From Alicycliphilus denitrificans K601 (GTDB lineage: Bacteria > Pseudomonadota > Gammaproteobacteria > Burkholderiales > Burkholderiaceae_C), in the NCBI RefSeq assembly GCF_000204645.1, contig NC_015422.1, positions 124,001 to 188,000 on the forward strand: a stretch of DNA of 64,000 bases. The letters run 5' to 3'. Within the stretch, counting starts at the first letter, position 1; each line of letters starts with the position of its first letter. This document shows, in pieces, positions 25,904 through 34,277 of the stretch. The notes below the pieces were generated by a model. It made no database searches, was not told where the DNA came from, and saw only the letters and a program-made list of their open reading frames with translations. A program made the translations under genes and the position numbers.

Positions 25904-26902
25904 ATGCCCCCGTGCAACCGCCGCCGCGCGCTCCATCTGACCGGGGCATGCGCCCTGCTGGCGCTGGGCGCCCTGGCGACGGCCCCGGCCGCCCGGGCCG
26001 ATGCCGCCTGGCCAACGCGCCCCATCACCTTCGTCATCCCCGGCGCCGCCGGCGGCACCACCGACACGCCGGCGCGCTTCATGGCGCAAAAGCTGGGCGA
26101 GCGCCTGGGCCAGCCCATCGTGGTGGACAACAAGCCCGGCGCGGGCGGCATGCTGGGCGCTGGCCTGGTGGCGCGCGCCCAGCCCGACGGCTACACCGTG
26201 CTGGTGGGCAACACCGGCTCCAACGCCATCAACTACAGCGCCTACCAGAAGCTCGGCTACAAGCCGGACGACTTCATCGCGCTGACCGACATGATCTCGT
26301 TCGCCAACGTGCTGGTGGTGCCGGTGAAGTCGCCCATCAAGAGCCTGGGCGAGCTGGTCGCGGCCGCGAAGAAGGAGCCGGGCAAGCTGGCGTTTTCGTC
26401 GGCGGGCGTGGGCCAGACCACGCACCTGATGGGCGAGCTGCTGCGCCAGCGCGCGGGGGTGGACGTGGTCCACGTGCCCTACAAGGGCTCCGCGCCGGCC
26501 ACCATGGCCATCGTGTCCGGCGAGACCCAGTTCATGTTCGACAACCTCACGGGCTCGCTCGCCCACGTCAAAGACGGAAAGCTGCGCGCGCTGGCCGTGA
26601 CCGGCGCCACGCGCGAGCCCGAGCTGCCCGACGTGCCCACCATGACCGAGCTGGGCATGAAGGACTTCGACAAGGTAGGCTGGATGGGCTTCTTCCTGCC
26701 CGCCAAAACGCCCCCGGAGATCGTGAAGAAGCTCACCGACAACCTGGTCGCCGTACTCAAGGACCCGGCCGTGGTCCAGCGCTACCGCGAGCTCGGCGGC
26801 CGCCGCGGCGGCATGGCGAGCGCGCAGTTCTCGCAGATGGTGGAGCGCGACCGCAAGGACTGGGGCGAGCTCATCCGCAGCCAGAAGCTGCAGCTCGATT
26901 GA
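25904..26902 (+). CDS. Bug/TctC-type solute-binding protein
   Basis: 332 residues. The leader has NRRRALHLTGACALLALG and ends AARA near residue 31; mature start WPTRPITFVIPGAAGGTTD. The remaining family marks are RAQPDGYTVLVG, HVPYKGSAPATMAIVSGE, MFDNLTGSLAH and LPDVPTMTELG. It most resembles, by eye, the Bug protein at 14.7 kb (shared AAGGTTD and ...INYS/INFS segments). The ATG at 25904 follows TTGGAGACA. It is embedded between two SDR genes of a thiolase operon, which ties its ligand to that beta-oxidation branch. Ligand not identifiable. Confidence 0.87.
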   Translation: MPPCNRRRALHLTGACALLALGALATAPAARADAAWPTRPITFVIPGAAGGTTDTPARFMAQKLGERLGQPIVVDNKPGAGGMLGAGLVARAQPDGYTVLVGNTGSNAINYSAYQKLGYKPDDFIALTDMISFANVLVVPVKSPIKSLGELVAAAKKEPGKLAFSSAGVGQTTHLMGELLRQRAGVDVVHVPYKGSAPATMAIVSGETQFMFDNLTGSLAHVKDGKLRALAVTGATREPELPDVPTMTELGMKDFDKVGWMGFFLPAKTPPEIVKKLTDNLVAVLKDPAVVQRYRELGGRRGGMASAQFSQMVERDRKDWGELIRSQKLQLD

Positions 26903-26911
26903 GGACGCACC

Positions 26912-27718
26912 ATGACTGACACCTCCTCCTTCGCGGGCCGCCATGTGTTCGTGGCCGGCGGCAGCAGCGGCATCAACCTCGGCATCGCGCAGGCGTTCGC
27001 GCGCGCGGGCGCCCATGTCACGGTCATGAGCCGCTCGCCCGACAAGGTGCAGCAGGCGGCCGAAGGGCTGCGCGCTCTGGGCGCGCAGGCGCTGGGCATC
27101 AGCGCCGACGTGCGCGACAGCGCCGCGGTGGACGCGGCGCTGCGCCAGTCGCACGCCCTGTTCGGCGACATCGACGTGCTCGTCTCCGGCGCGGCGGGCA
27201 ACTTCATCGCGCCGGCCAAGGACCTGTCGCCCAACGGCTTCAGGACGGTGATCGACATCGACCTCAACGGCAGCTTCCACGTGCTGCGCCTGGCCTACCC
27301 GCTGCTGAGGAAGCCTGGCGCCAGCGTCATCAACATCTCGGCGCCCCAGGGCGTCAACCCCACCATGTACCAGGTGCACGCCTGCGCCGCCAAGGCCGGC
27401 ATCGACATGATGACGCGCGTGCTGGCCATGGAATGGGGTGAGGATGGCGTGCGCGTGAACGCCATCGCGCCTGGCCCGATCGCCGACACCGAAGGCATGC
27501 GCCGCCTCGCGCCCTCGCCCGAGGCGCTGGCCAACGCGGTCGCCAGCGTGCCGCTGCAGCGCATGGGAACGCTGGAGGACATCGCCCACATGGCGCTGTT
27601 CCTGTCCTCGCCGCAGGCCGGCTACGTGACGGGCGCCGTCATCCCCGTGGACGGTGGCTCCTCGCTGCGCGGCGGGCGGGACATGCGCGCCTCCTACACC
27701 CCGCGGGGCGCGGCATGA
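26912..27718 (+). CDS. short-chain dehydrogenase similar to 2,4-dienoyl-CoA reductase (peroxisomal DECR type)
   Basis: 268 residues. Nucleotide site AGGSSGINLGIA (about 15-26). The segments FRTVIDIDLNGSFHV (about 110-124), YQVHACAAKAGID (about 153-165) and APGPIADTEGMRRLAP are close to those of 2,4-dienoyl-CoA reductases of the SDR type. As in the peroxisomal enzymes, the standard Tyr-x3-Lys is absent: Lys161 is there but the nearest Tyr is at 153, eight residues before. Such enzymes use NADPH to reduce 2,4-dienoyl-CoA during breakdown of unsaturated acyl chains. It starts 9 bases after the Bug gene. An alternative is a plain 3-oxoacyl reductase, but the missing Tyr makes that less likely. 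Confidence 0.75.
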   Translation: MTDTSSFAGRHVFVAGGSSGINLGIAQAFARAGAHVTVMSRSPDKVQQAAEGLRALGAQALGISADVRDSAAVDAALRQSHALFGDIDVLVSGAAGNFIAPAKDLSPNGFRTVIDIDLNGSFHVLRLAYPLLRKPGASVINISAPQGVNPTMYQVHACAAKAGIDMMTRVLAMEWGEDGVRVNAIAPGPIADTEGMRRLAPSPEALANAVASVPLQRMGTLEDIAHMALFLSSPQAGYVTGAVIPVDGGSSLRGGRDMRASYTPRGAA

Positions 27719-27807
27719 GCGGTGGCCGCCAGCGCATGCGCACCGGCGTGGAAATGGTCGGGGCGGTGCAATGCTTCCTGGAAAAAAAGCCGCAGCCCTT
27801 CCAGCGG

Positions 27808-27844
27808 CCCGGGTGCTGAATCAGGCGAAAATCCCGGGTTTTTT
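27808..27844 (+). terminator. probable rho-independent terminator after the thiolase-SDR-Bug-SDR operon
   Basis: CCCGGG repeats itself 19 bases later and is followed directly by six T (CCCGGGTTTTTT). The 6-bp GC stem with a large loop and U tract lies between the dienoyl-CoA reductase-like gene and the IclR gene. The large loop makes it moderate in quality. Confidence 0.5.
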
Positions 27845-27855
27845 CAGGGGTCTAT

Positions 27856-28635
27856 GTGAATACGGATGCGGACGGCAAACTGGTCAGTGCCCTGGTGCGC
27901 GGCATTTCCATCCTGCGCTGCTTCGGCCACAAGCGTACCGAGCTCAGCGCGCGCGAGCTGATGGAGCTCACCGGCCTGCCCAAGCCGACGCTGTTTCGCC
28001 TGACCGACACCTTGTGCGAACTCGGGCTGCTGCGCTATTCGGAGCGCCTGTCCAAATACGTGCCGGGCCTGGGCTTGCTGCAGCTGTCCTCGCCGGTGCT
28101 CACGCGCATGGCGCTGCGCCAGTTCGCACGGCCCCTGATGCAGTCGCTGGCCGACCTGACTGAAGGCCAGGTGCAACTGGGCGTGGGCCACAAGCGCGAG
28201 CTGTGCCTGGTGGAGCTGGCCAACGGCATGGGCAACAGCGTCTACCGGCCCGAGATCGGCGTGCGCATGTCGCTGTCGCGCACCGCCACGGGCCGCGCCT
28301 ACTTGCTGGGCATGGCGGACGACGCGCGCGAGGCCTACCTGCAGGACCTGCAGGCCAGCGACCCGCAGCGCGCCGCCTGGCTGGCGCAGCGCCTGGTCAA
28401 CGCCCGCGAGGACATGGAGCGCCACGGCTTTTGCCGCAGCCACGGTGATCTGCACAGCGAGATCGAATCCATCGCCGTGCCCATGAGCCAGCCCCAGGAC
28501 GGCGAGCTGTGGATCTTCGCGGTCTCGGTGCCGGTGTTCAGCCCGCTGTACGACAGGCTGGAGTCCGACCTGGGCCCGCGCCTGCGTACCCTGGTGCGCT
28601 CGGTCGAGGCCGTGGTGGGTGCGGGCGTGCCCTGA
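27856..28635 (+). CDS. IclR-family transcriptional regulator
   Basis: 259 residues. An N-terminal winged helix-turn-helix (about 8-70; ARELMELTGLPKPTLFRLTDTL) is followed by the IclR effector domain with SLSRTATGRAYLLGM (about 137-151) and a final SVPVF-type strand. Members bind small aromatic or acyl effectors and either repress or activate nearby catabolic genes. Translation appears to begin at GTG 27856 after an AGGGG site; an overlapping ATG at 27854 is followed at once by a stop. It sits between the thiolase operon and an AMACR-like gene on the same strand and could control either one. The effector is not predictable. Confidence 0.88.
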   Translation: MNTDADGKLVSALVRGISILRCFGHKRTELSARELMELTGLPKPTLFRLTDTLCELGLLRYSERLSKYVPGLGLLQLSSPVLTRMALRQFARPLMQSLADLTEGQVQLGVGHKRELCLVELANGMGNSVYRPEIGVRMSLSRTATGRAYLLGMADDAREAYLQDLQASDPQRAAWLAQRLVNAREDMERHGFCRSHGDLHSEIESIAVPMSQPQDGELWIFAVSVPVFSPLYDRLESDLGPRLRTLVRSVEAVVGAGVP

Positions 28636-28645
28636 ACACGCCCCT

Positions 28646-28662
28646 GAGGCGCTTCGCGCCTT
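28646..28662 (+). terminator. small hairpin after the IclR gene
   Basis: AGGCGC-TTC-GCGCCT forms a perfect 6-bp stem 11 bases past the IclR stop, followed by TTCCCCCC. The U tract is weak, and the segment resembles a common GC-rich intergenic element, so its role as terminator is uncertain. Confidence 0.35.
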
Positions 28663-28729
28663 CCCCCCGCTCTCGCATGGGGCGCACCAGTTTCATGCAA
28701 TGAACAACTGAAACGACAAGGAGAATGCG

Positions 28730-29839
28730 ATGAAAGTGCTAGACAGCGTGCGCGTGCTGGAGATCGGCGGCCTGGGGCCGGGGCCGTTTTGTGCCATGCA
28801 CCTGGCCGACCTGGGCGCCGACGTGATTTCCGTGGTGCGCAAGGACCAGGGCGGCAGCCCGACCGGCAGCCTGCTCAACCGCGGCAAGCGCTCGGTGTTC
28901 GCCGACCTCAAGACCGAGGAGGGTCGCCGGCTGGTGCTGGCCTTGGTGCAGGACGCCGACGCACTCATCGAGGGCATGCGCCCCGGCGTCATGGAGCGCC
29001 TGGGCCTGGGGCCCGAGGAATGCTTGGCGCTCAACCCGCGCCTGGTCTACGGCCGCATGACCGGCTGGGGCCAGAGCGGGCCGCTGGCGCCGCGCGCCGG
29101 GCACGACGCCAACTACGCCGCCGTCAGCGGCGCGCTGTGGGGCAGCAGCCCGGCCGATGCGCGCCCCGTGTCGCCCTTTGCCGTGCTCGGCGACATCGCC
29201 GGCGGCGCCATGTACCTGATGACGGGGCTGCTGTCGGGCATCCTACAGGCGCGCGCTACGGGCAGCGGCACGGTGGTGGACGCGGCCATCGTGGACGGCG
29301 CGGCCCACATGCTCAACCTCAACCTGAGCGCGCGCCAGCGCGGCGTGGTGGCCGACGAACGCGGCCGCAGCATGTACGACAGCTCGCCCTTCTACGAAAC
29401 CTACGTCTGCGCCGACGGCAAGCACGTCACCCTTGGCGCGATCGAGCCGCAGTTCTACGCCCTGCTGCTGGCCACGCTGGGCCTTGCGGGCGACCCGGAC
29501 TTCGCCGGCGACCAGTGGGACAAGGCCGCCTGGCCCGCGCGCCGCGCCCGGCTGGCGGCCCTGTTCCTCACGCAGCCGCGCGCGCACTGGCAGGCCCTGC
29601 TGGAGCCCACCGACGTGTGCTTCGGCGCCGTGCTCAGCCCCGTGGAGGCGGCCGAGCACCCCCACATGCGGGCGCGTGGCGTATATCGCGAGCACCAGGG
29701 CGCCTTCCAGGCCGTGCCGGCGCCGCGCTTCGACGGGGCGCCTTACCTTTTGGGCGATATGTGCGCGCCCGGCGCGCATACCGAGCAAGTGCTGGCACAG
29801 CTGGCCGCACAGGGCGCCAAGGCGGTCTGGCGGCGGTAG
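28730..29839 (+). CDS. family III CoA-transferase-fold protein, alpha-methylacyl-CoA racemase-like
   Basis: 369 residues of the CaiB/BaiF fold. The residues His125 and Asp126 (AGHDANYAA), Asp155 (LGDIAGG) and Glu239 (GAIEPQF) line up in place and spacing with the catalytic His126, Asp156 and Glu241 of mycobacterial alpha-methylacyl-CoA racemase, so racemisation of 2-methyl-branched acyl-CoA is more likely than CoA transfer. This activity lets branched side-chain acyl-CoAs enter beta-oxidation, because acyl-CoA dehydrogenases accept only the 2S form. The start follows AAGGAG. It converges with the operon of acyl-CoA dehydrogenase, MaoC, SDR and thiolase-like genes, which supports a branched or steroid-like side-chain substrate (inference). 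Confidence 0.85.
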   Translation: MKVLDSVRVLEIGGLGPGPFCAMHLADLGADVISVVRKDQGGSPTGSLLNRGKRSVFADLKTEEGRRLVLALVQDADALIEGMRPGVMERLGLGPEECLALNPRLVYGRMTGWGQSGPLAPRAGHDANYAAVSGALWGSSPADARPVSPFAVLGDIAGGAMYLMTGLLSGILQARATGSGTVVDAAIVDGAAHMLNLNLSARQRGVVADERGRSMYDSSPFYETYVCADGKHVTLGAIEPQFYALLLATLGLAGDPDFAGDQWDKAAWPARRARLAALFLTQPRAHWQALLEPTDVCFGAVLSPVEAAEHPHMRARGVYREHQGAFQAVPAPRFDGAPYLLGDMCAPGAHTEQVLAQLAAQGAKAVWRR

Positions 29840-29942
29840 GCGGTATCGCCGGGCGGCATCGGCTTCACGGTCTGATGCCATGGTCTTGCGCCGGGCCGGC
29901 TTGCCGCGCTTGGCCGGAACACCGGCGGCGAGGGCCCGGAGG

Positions 29943-30359
29943 CTATTCGGCCAGCAGCCGGAACTGCGGTAGCGCCATGTCGTCGGACACGCGTTCGAAC
30001 GCCACTTCGACGCGCCGGCCTATGGCCATGTCGCCGGGCTGCGCATCCAGCACGTTGGCCATCAGGCGCGGGCCTTCGTCCAGTTCGATCATCGCCACCA
30101 CATAGGGCAGGCGCGCCTTCATGAACGGGTTGGGCGCGCGGTGGTTCACGGTATAGGTGTAGACCTTGCCGGTTCCCGCCACGGGCCGCCACTGCAACGC
30201 CTCGGCTTCGCAATGGATGCAGAACGGCCGCGGATAGAACTGCCAGCGGCCGCAGGCGCCGCAGTGCTGCATGTGCAACTCGCCACGTGCGGCGGCCTGC
30301 CAGTAGGGGCGGGTGAGGTCGGTGGGCTGCGGCAGGGGGCGTGCAGGTGCTTCGCTCAT
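29943..30359 (-). CDS. DUF35 (Zn-ribbon plus OB-fold) acyl-CoA-associated protein
   Basis: 138 residues. A rubredoxin-like zinc ribbon with Cys33, Cys36, Cys47 and Cys50 (HCGACG ... FCIHC) precedes an OB-fold with the family strand GKVYTYTVNH and the segment PYVVAMIELDEGPRLMANV. Such proteins are accessory subunits that bind thiolase-like partners; in steroid side-chain degradation a DUF35 domain pairs with the aldolase Ltp2. Its gene ends the leftward operon and starts one base after the stop of the thiolase-like gene, so the two are almost certainly a complex. It has no catalytic residues of its own. Confidence 0.88.
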   Translation of the reverse strand: MSEAPARPLPQPTDLTRPYWQAAARGELHMQHCGACGRWQFYPRPFCIHCEAEALQWRPVAGTGKVYTYTVNHRAPNPFMKARLPYVVAMIELDEGPRLMANVLDAQPGDMAIGRRVEVAFERVSDDMALPQFRLLAE

Positions 30360-30360
30360 G

Positions 30361-31521
30361 TCAGACTCCCAGAATCATCGTGGTGTTACAGGAAAAGACC
30401 AGGCCGGGCGCGTGGCACAGCGCCAGTTCCGCCTTGGGCAGCTGGCGCTCGCCGCATTCGCCGCGCAGCTGGCGCACGGCCTCGATGGCCACGAACATGC
30501 CGAACATCCCCGGGTGGCCATAAGACAGCCCGCCGCCCGAAGTGTTGACGGGCAGGCGCCCGCCCGGCGCCAGCGCGCCATCGGCCACGAAGGCGCCGCC
30601 CTCGCCGCGCTGGCAAAAGCCCAGCTCTTCGAGCGACTGGATGACGCCGATCGTGAAATGGTCGTAGATCTGCACCACGTCGATGTCGGCGCGCGTGACG
30701 CCGGCCATGCGCAAGGCGGCTTCGGCCGTGGAGGCCACCCCCGTGTCCAGCCAGTCGTCGGTGTTGAAGGGCGTGTAATGGTGCGCGTGGGTTTCGGCCG
30801 CGCCCAGCACGTAGACGGGTTTTTGCCGCAGGTCCCTGGCGCGCCCGGCAGACACCACGACCATGGCGCCGCCGCCGTCCGTCACCAGGCAGCAGTCGCG
30901 CTGGCGCAGCGGCTCGGCCACCAGGGGTGAGGCCATCACCTCATCGATGCTGGTGGGTTCGCGCCGGTAGGCCTTGGGGTTGAGCTGCGCCCAGCGCCGC
31001 GCGGCCACGGCCACCTCGGCCAGGTCCCTAGGCGTGGTGCCATAGCGGTGCATGTGCAGCTGGGCCACCATGGCGTAGTAGCCGATGGGGCTCAGGTGGC
31101 CATAGGGCAGGATGAACTGCCCTCGCGGCGTGTGCGGCAGGTCGGCCGCCACGGCCCCGCCCTTGCGCGAGCCATCGGACAGCTGCGTGCTGCCATAGGT
31201 GATGAGCGCCACCTCGCACATGCCGGCCGCGATGGCCGCCATGGCGCGCTGCACATGCAGCAGGTTGGACATGCCCCCGACGCTGGTCGAATCGACGAAG
31301 CGCGGCCGCAGGTTCAGGAATTCGGACACCTGCAGGCTGGAGAAGCGGTCGTCCGTGTGGGCGAACACGCCGTCCACGTCGGCCAGCTTCAGGCCCGCGT
31401 CGGCCAGCGCCAGCATGGCCGCCTGGGCTTGCAGCTCGAGCGCCGACTTGCCGGGCACCTTGCCCAGGTCGGATTCGGCCACGCCGACGATGGCCACGGA
31501 TTTGGACAGCGATGGATTCAT
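30361..31521 (-). CDS. thiolase-superfamily (SCP2/Ltp-like) protein lacking the nucleophilic cysteine; candidate retro-aldolase
   Basis: 386 residues with the fold of lipid-transfer-type thiolases: VGVAESDLGKV start, ALITYGST, VVQIYDHFTIG (about 283-293) and NTSGGGLSYGHPGMFG (about 325-340) with its histidine. Where thiolases carry the Cys nucleophile, this protein reads DSTSVGGMSN (about 77-86), so it cannot act by a covalent acyl-Cys. Homologues without that Cys and with a DUF35 partner include Ltp2-type aldolases, which split beta-hydroxyacyl-CoAs. Tyr286 in the QIYDHF motif is a candidate proton donor. The start at 31521 was chosen over 31527. Neighbours (dehydrogenase, MaoC hydratase) would make such a 3-hydroxyacyl-CoA. 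A role as a defective thiolase cannot be excluded. Confidence 0.8.
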   Translation of the reverse strand: MNPSLSKSVAIVGVAESDLGKVPGKSALELQAQAAMLALADAGLKLADVDGVFAHTDDRFSSLQVSEFLNLRPRFVDSTSVGGMSNLLHVQRAMAAIAAGMCEVALITYGSTQLSDGSRKGGAVAADLPHTPRGQFILPYGHLSPIGYYAMVAQLHMHRYGTTPRDLAEVAVAARRWAQLNPKAYRREPTSIDEVMASPLVAEPLRQRDCCLVTDGGGAMVVVSAGRARDLRQKPVYVLGAAETHAHHYTPFNTDDWLDTGVASTAEAALRMAGVTRADIDVVQIYDHFTIGVIQSLEELGFCQRGEGGAFVADGALAPGGRLPVNTSGGGLSYGHPGMFGMFVAIEAVRQLRGECGERQLPKAELALCHAPGLVFSCNTTMILGV

Positions 31522-31543
31522 GCGCAATCTCTCTTTGAAAAGT

Positions 31544-32701
31544 TCACAGGCCGCGCGCGATCACTTCGCGCATGATTTCCGACGAGCCGCCATAGATGCG
31601 GTTGGGACGCACGTCCGCATACGCGCGGGCGATGGGGTACTCGCGCATGTAGCCATTGCCGCCGAAGAACTGCATCAGGTCATCGATGGCGCGCGTGGCC
31701 TCGCTGGCCCACAGCTTGGCCATGGCCGCGCCGTCGGCCGTGAGCTGGCCTTGCAGGTATTGCGCCAGGCAGCTGTCCACGAAAGCGCGCGTGGCGGCGG
31801 CATGCGTCTTGATGTCGGCCAGGCGGAAGCGGATGTACTGGTTGTCGATCAGCGCATGGCCGAAGGCCTGGCGCTGCTTCACGTAATCGATCGTCCAATC
31901 GAGCGCCACTTCGAGCGCCACCGCGCAGCGCAGCGCGATCAGCAGGCGCTCGCGGACCAGCCCGCTCATGGCGTAGCCGAAGCCCGCGTTCAGCTCGCCG
32001 ATCAAGGCGTCGCGCGGCACGAACACCTTGTCGAAGAACAGCTCGGCCGTGTCCTGCGCGAGCTGGCCGATCTTGTCGAGCACGCGGCCCACGGCGAAGC
32101 CGGGGGTCTTCGTGTCCACCCAGAACAGGCTGATGCCGCGCGCGCCCGCTTCCGGGCTGGTCTTGGCGAAGACGATCACCCGGTCGGCATGCGCGCCGTT
32201 GGTGATGAAGGTCTTCTGGCCCGTGATCTCGAAACCGCCATCGACGGCCTTGGCCGTGGTGCGAATGGCTTTCAGGTCGCTGCCCGCGCCGGGCTCGGTC
32301 ATGGCCAGCGAACCGACGACTTCGCCGCTGGCCATCTTGGGCAGGAACTCGCGCTTCTGCGCCTCGGAGCCGAATTCGAGCAGGTACGGAGCCACGTTCT
32401 CGGAGTGCGTGGTGAAACCCGTCACGCCCGTGGCCAGCGCGCGCGCGATTTCTTCCACCACGATGGCGCTGTAGAGGTAGTCGCCCCCGCCGCCGCCGTA
32501 TGCGTCGGCAATGCTGGGGCACAGCAGCCCGGCCGCGCCCGCGTCGCGCCAGAGCTGGCGCGGCACCCGGCCTTCGCGTTCCCACTCGGCGTGGTGCGGC
32601 GTGATCTCGTTGGCGATGAAGCGCGCCACGCTGGCGCGGTACAGCGCGTGCTCGGCGCCGAACATGGGGCGCGGCGTTTCGGAAACGGAAGTCATGGGCA
32701 T
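31544..32701 (-). CDS. acyl-CoA dehydrogenase
   Basis: 385 residues. Motifs AMTEPGAGSDL (about 128), TFITNG, RQAFGH and terminal IYGGSSEIMREVIARGL show a complete family member. As in the paralogue at 20.9-22.0 kb, the base would be the Glu in VRERL near residue 250 (long-chain/isovaleryl position), since the late position reads YGGS. It lies 22 bases upstream of the thiolase-like gene and 34 downstream of the acyl-CoA ligase gene. In this operon it would convert the activated acyl-CoA to the enoyl form for the MaoC hydratase. Acyl chain identity is open; the AMACR-like neighbour hints at a 2-methyl-branched chain. Confidence 0.92.
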   Translation of the reverse strand: MPMTSVSETPRPMFGAEHALYRASVARFIANEITPHHAEWEREGRVPRQLWRDAGAAGLLCPSIADAYGGGGGDYLYSAIVVEEIARALATGVTGFTTHSENVAPYLLEFGSEAQKREFLPKMASGEVVGSLAMTEPGAGSDLKAIRTTAKAVDGGFEITGQKTFITNGAHADRVIVFAKTSPEAGARGISLFWVDTKTPGFAVGRVLDKIGQLAQDTAELFFDKVFVPRDALIGELNAGFGYAMSGLVRERLLIALRCAVALEVALDWTIDYVKQRQAFGHALIDNQYIRFRLADIKTHAAATRAFVDSCLAQYLQGQLTADGAAMAKLWASEATRAIDDLMQFFGGNGYMREYPIARAYADVRPNRIYGGSSEIMREVIARGL

Positions 32702-32735
32702 GGCTGCTCTCTCGTTGGATTCGTCATGGGGGTCC

Positions 32736-34277
32736 TCAATGCGCGATGCCCCGGCCGCCGTTCCAGTACCGTGCCTTCACCAGGCGCTTGAGCAGCTTGC
32801 CCGATTCGGCGCGCGGCAGGGTGTCCACGAAATCCACGCTGCGCGGGCATTTGAGGGTCGAAATGCGCTCGCGGCAGTACGCGATGAGCTCGGCCGCCAG
32901 CGCGGGGGATGCCTGGTGCGGTGGCTGCAGCTGCACCACGGCCTTCACGGCTTCGCCGAACTCGGCATCGGGCACGCCGACCACGGCCACGTCGAGCACA
33001 GCCGGGTGCTCGTGCAACACGTTCTCGGCCTCCTGCGGGTAGATGTTCACGCCGCCCGAGACGATGGTGTTGGCCAGGCGGTCGGTCAGGTAGAGATACC
33101 CCTCCTCGTCCACGTGGCCGATGTCGCCATAGGTGGCCCAGCCCCTGTCGTTGTAGGCTGAATGGGTCTTCGCGGGATCCTTGTGGTATTCGAAGCGCGG
33201 GCCGTCCGAGAAGTAGATGACGCCGTTCTCGCCCGGCGGCAGCTCGCGCCCGGCCTCGTCCACGATGTGTATCTGGCCGACTTCGGCGCGGCCCACGGAG
33301 CCGGGGTGCGCCAGCCATTCGTGCGAATCCAGCGAGGTGCGACCCACCAGCTCGGTGCCGCTGTAGAACTCGTACAGGATGGGGCCCCACCAGTCGATCA
33401 TGGCGCGCTTGACCGTGGCCGGGCAGGGGGCAGCGGCGTGGACCGCATAGCGCAGGCTGCCCGGGTCGTATTGCGCCTTCACGTCGTCGGGCAGGCGCAG
33501 CATGCGGATGAACATCGTCGGCACGAACTGCGCATGCGTGACCTTGAACCGGTCGATCGCCTGCAATGCCAGCCCGGCGTCGAACTTTTCCATCATCACG
33601 CAGTGGCCGCCCGCGCGCATCACGGCCATGTTCCAGCGCACGGGGGCCGTGTGATAGAAGGGTGCGGTCGAGAGGTAGACGGAGCTGGCGTCGAAGTCCT
33701 TCCAGTGCGTGCGGGGGTCGCTCTTGCTGGCGAAGTGCTTGCCGGCATCGGCCAGCGCGCGCTTGATGCCCTTGGGCAGGCCCGTGGTGCCCGAGGAGTA
33801 GCAGAAGTCCATGCCCTCGGGCGTCTCGGGCAAGGCCACGTCGTCGGCGTATGCGGCGATCAGCGCTTCATATTCATCGAAGCCATCGGCCTGCCCATCC
33901 AGCATCACGCGCCTGACGGGCAGGCCGCGCAACACCTGCGCATCCAGCTCGCCCGCGGTCCGGGCCGAGCAGAACAGCCACTTGGCGTCGCAGTCGCGCA
34001 CGATGTGGCCCATCTCCTCGGTCTTCAGGTGGCGGCTGATGGGCGTGTAGTACAGCCCGATGCGGTGCGCGGCCCAGAGGATCTCGAAATAGCGCAGGTG
34101 GTTCTCCAGCATCAGCGCGATGCCGTCGCCCGCGCGCAGGCCGGCCTGCATCATGGCAGCGGACAGCTTGCGCGAGCGCAGCTCCAGTTCGCGCCAGCTC
34201 ACCGCATGGCCCGAGGGCACCATGCGGTAGGCGATGCCCTCGGGGCGCTCGCGCGCCCATTGCTCAAGCGGTGACAT
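32736..34277 (-). CDS. acyl-CoA synthetase (AMP-binding, ANL superfamily)
   Basis: 513 residues. P-loop YSSGTTGLPKG near residue 157, substrate-pocket segment TAPFYHTAPVRWN, A5 YSGTELVG near 302, hinge TDRLANTIVSGGVNIYPQE near 393-411, catalytic Lys in AESGKLLKRL near 494. Its closest relative in the window is the ligase at 22.1-23.6 kb. The start codon overlaps the end of the MaoC gene by 14 bases, indicating coupled translation. Following activation, the acyl-CoA can be used by the dehydrogenase encoded next. Mycobacterial-type steroid and branched fatty acid ligases share the segment order, but substrate assignment would be guesswork. Confidence 0.9.
   Translation of the reverse strand: MSPLEQWARERPEGIAYRMVPSGHAVSWRELELRSRKLSAAMMQAGLRAGDGIALMLENHLRYFEILWAAHRIGLYYTPISRHLKTEEMGHIVRDCDAKWLFCSARTAGELDAQVLRGLPVRRVMLDGQADGFDEYEALIAAYADDVALPETPEGMDFCYSSGTTGLPKGIKRALADAGKHFASKSDPRTHWKDFDASSVYLSTAPFYHTAPVRWNMAVMRAGGHCVMMEKFDAGLALQAIDRFKVTHAQFVPTMFIRMLRLPDDVKAQYDPGSLRYAVHAAAPCPATVKRAMIDWWGPILYEFYSGTELVGRTSLDSHEWLAHPGSVGRAEVGQIHIVDEAGRELPPGENGVIYFSDGPRFEYHKDPAKTHSAYNDRGWATYGDIGHVDEEGYLYLTDRLANTIVSGGVNIYPQEAENVLHEHPAVLDVAVVGVPDAEFGEAVKAVVQLQPPHQASPALAAELIAYCRERISTLKCPRSVDFVDTLPRAESGKLLKRLVKARYWNGGRGIAH

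Noticed and set aside
28730..29839. Calling this gene a formyl-CoA or succinyl-CoA transferase
   Set aside because: Its His125/Asp155/Glu239 set matches the racemase catalytic residues better than the single aspartate of transferases.
30361..31521. Calling this gene an acetyl-CoA acetyltransferase
   Set aside because: The nucleophilic cysteine of thiolases is absent, unlike in the two genuine thiolases of this window (Cys91 and Cys88).
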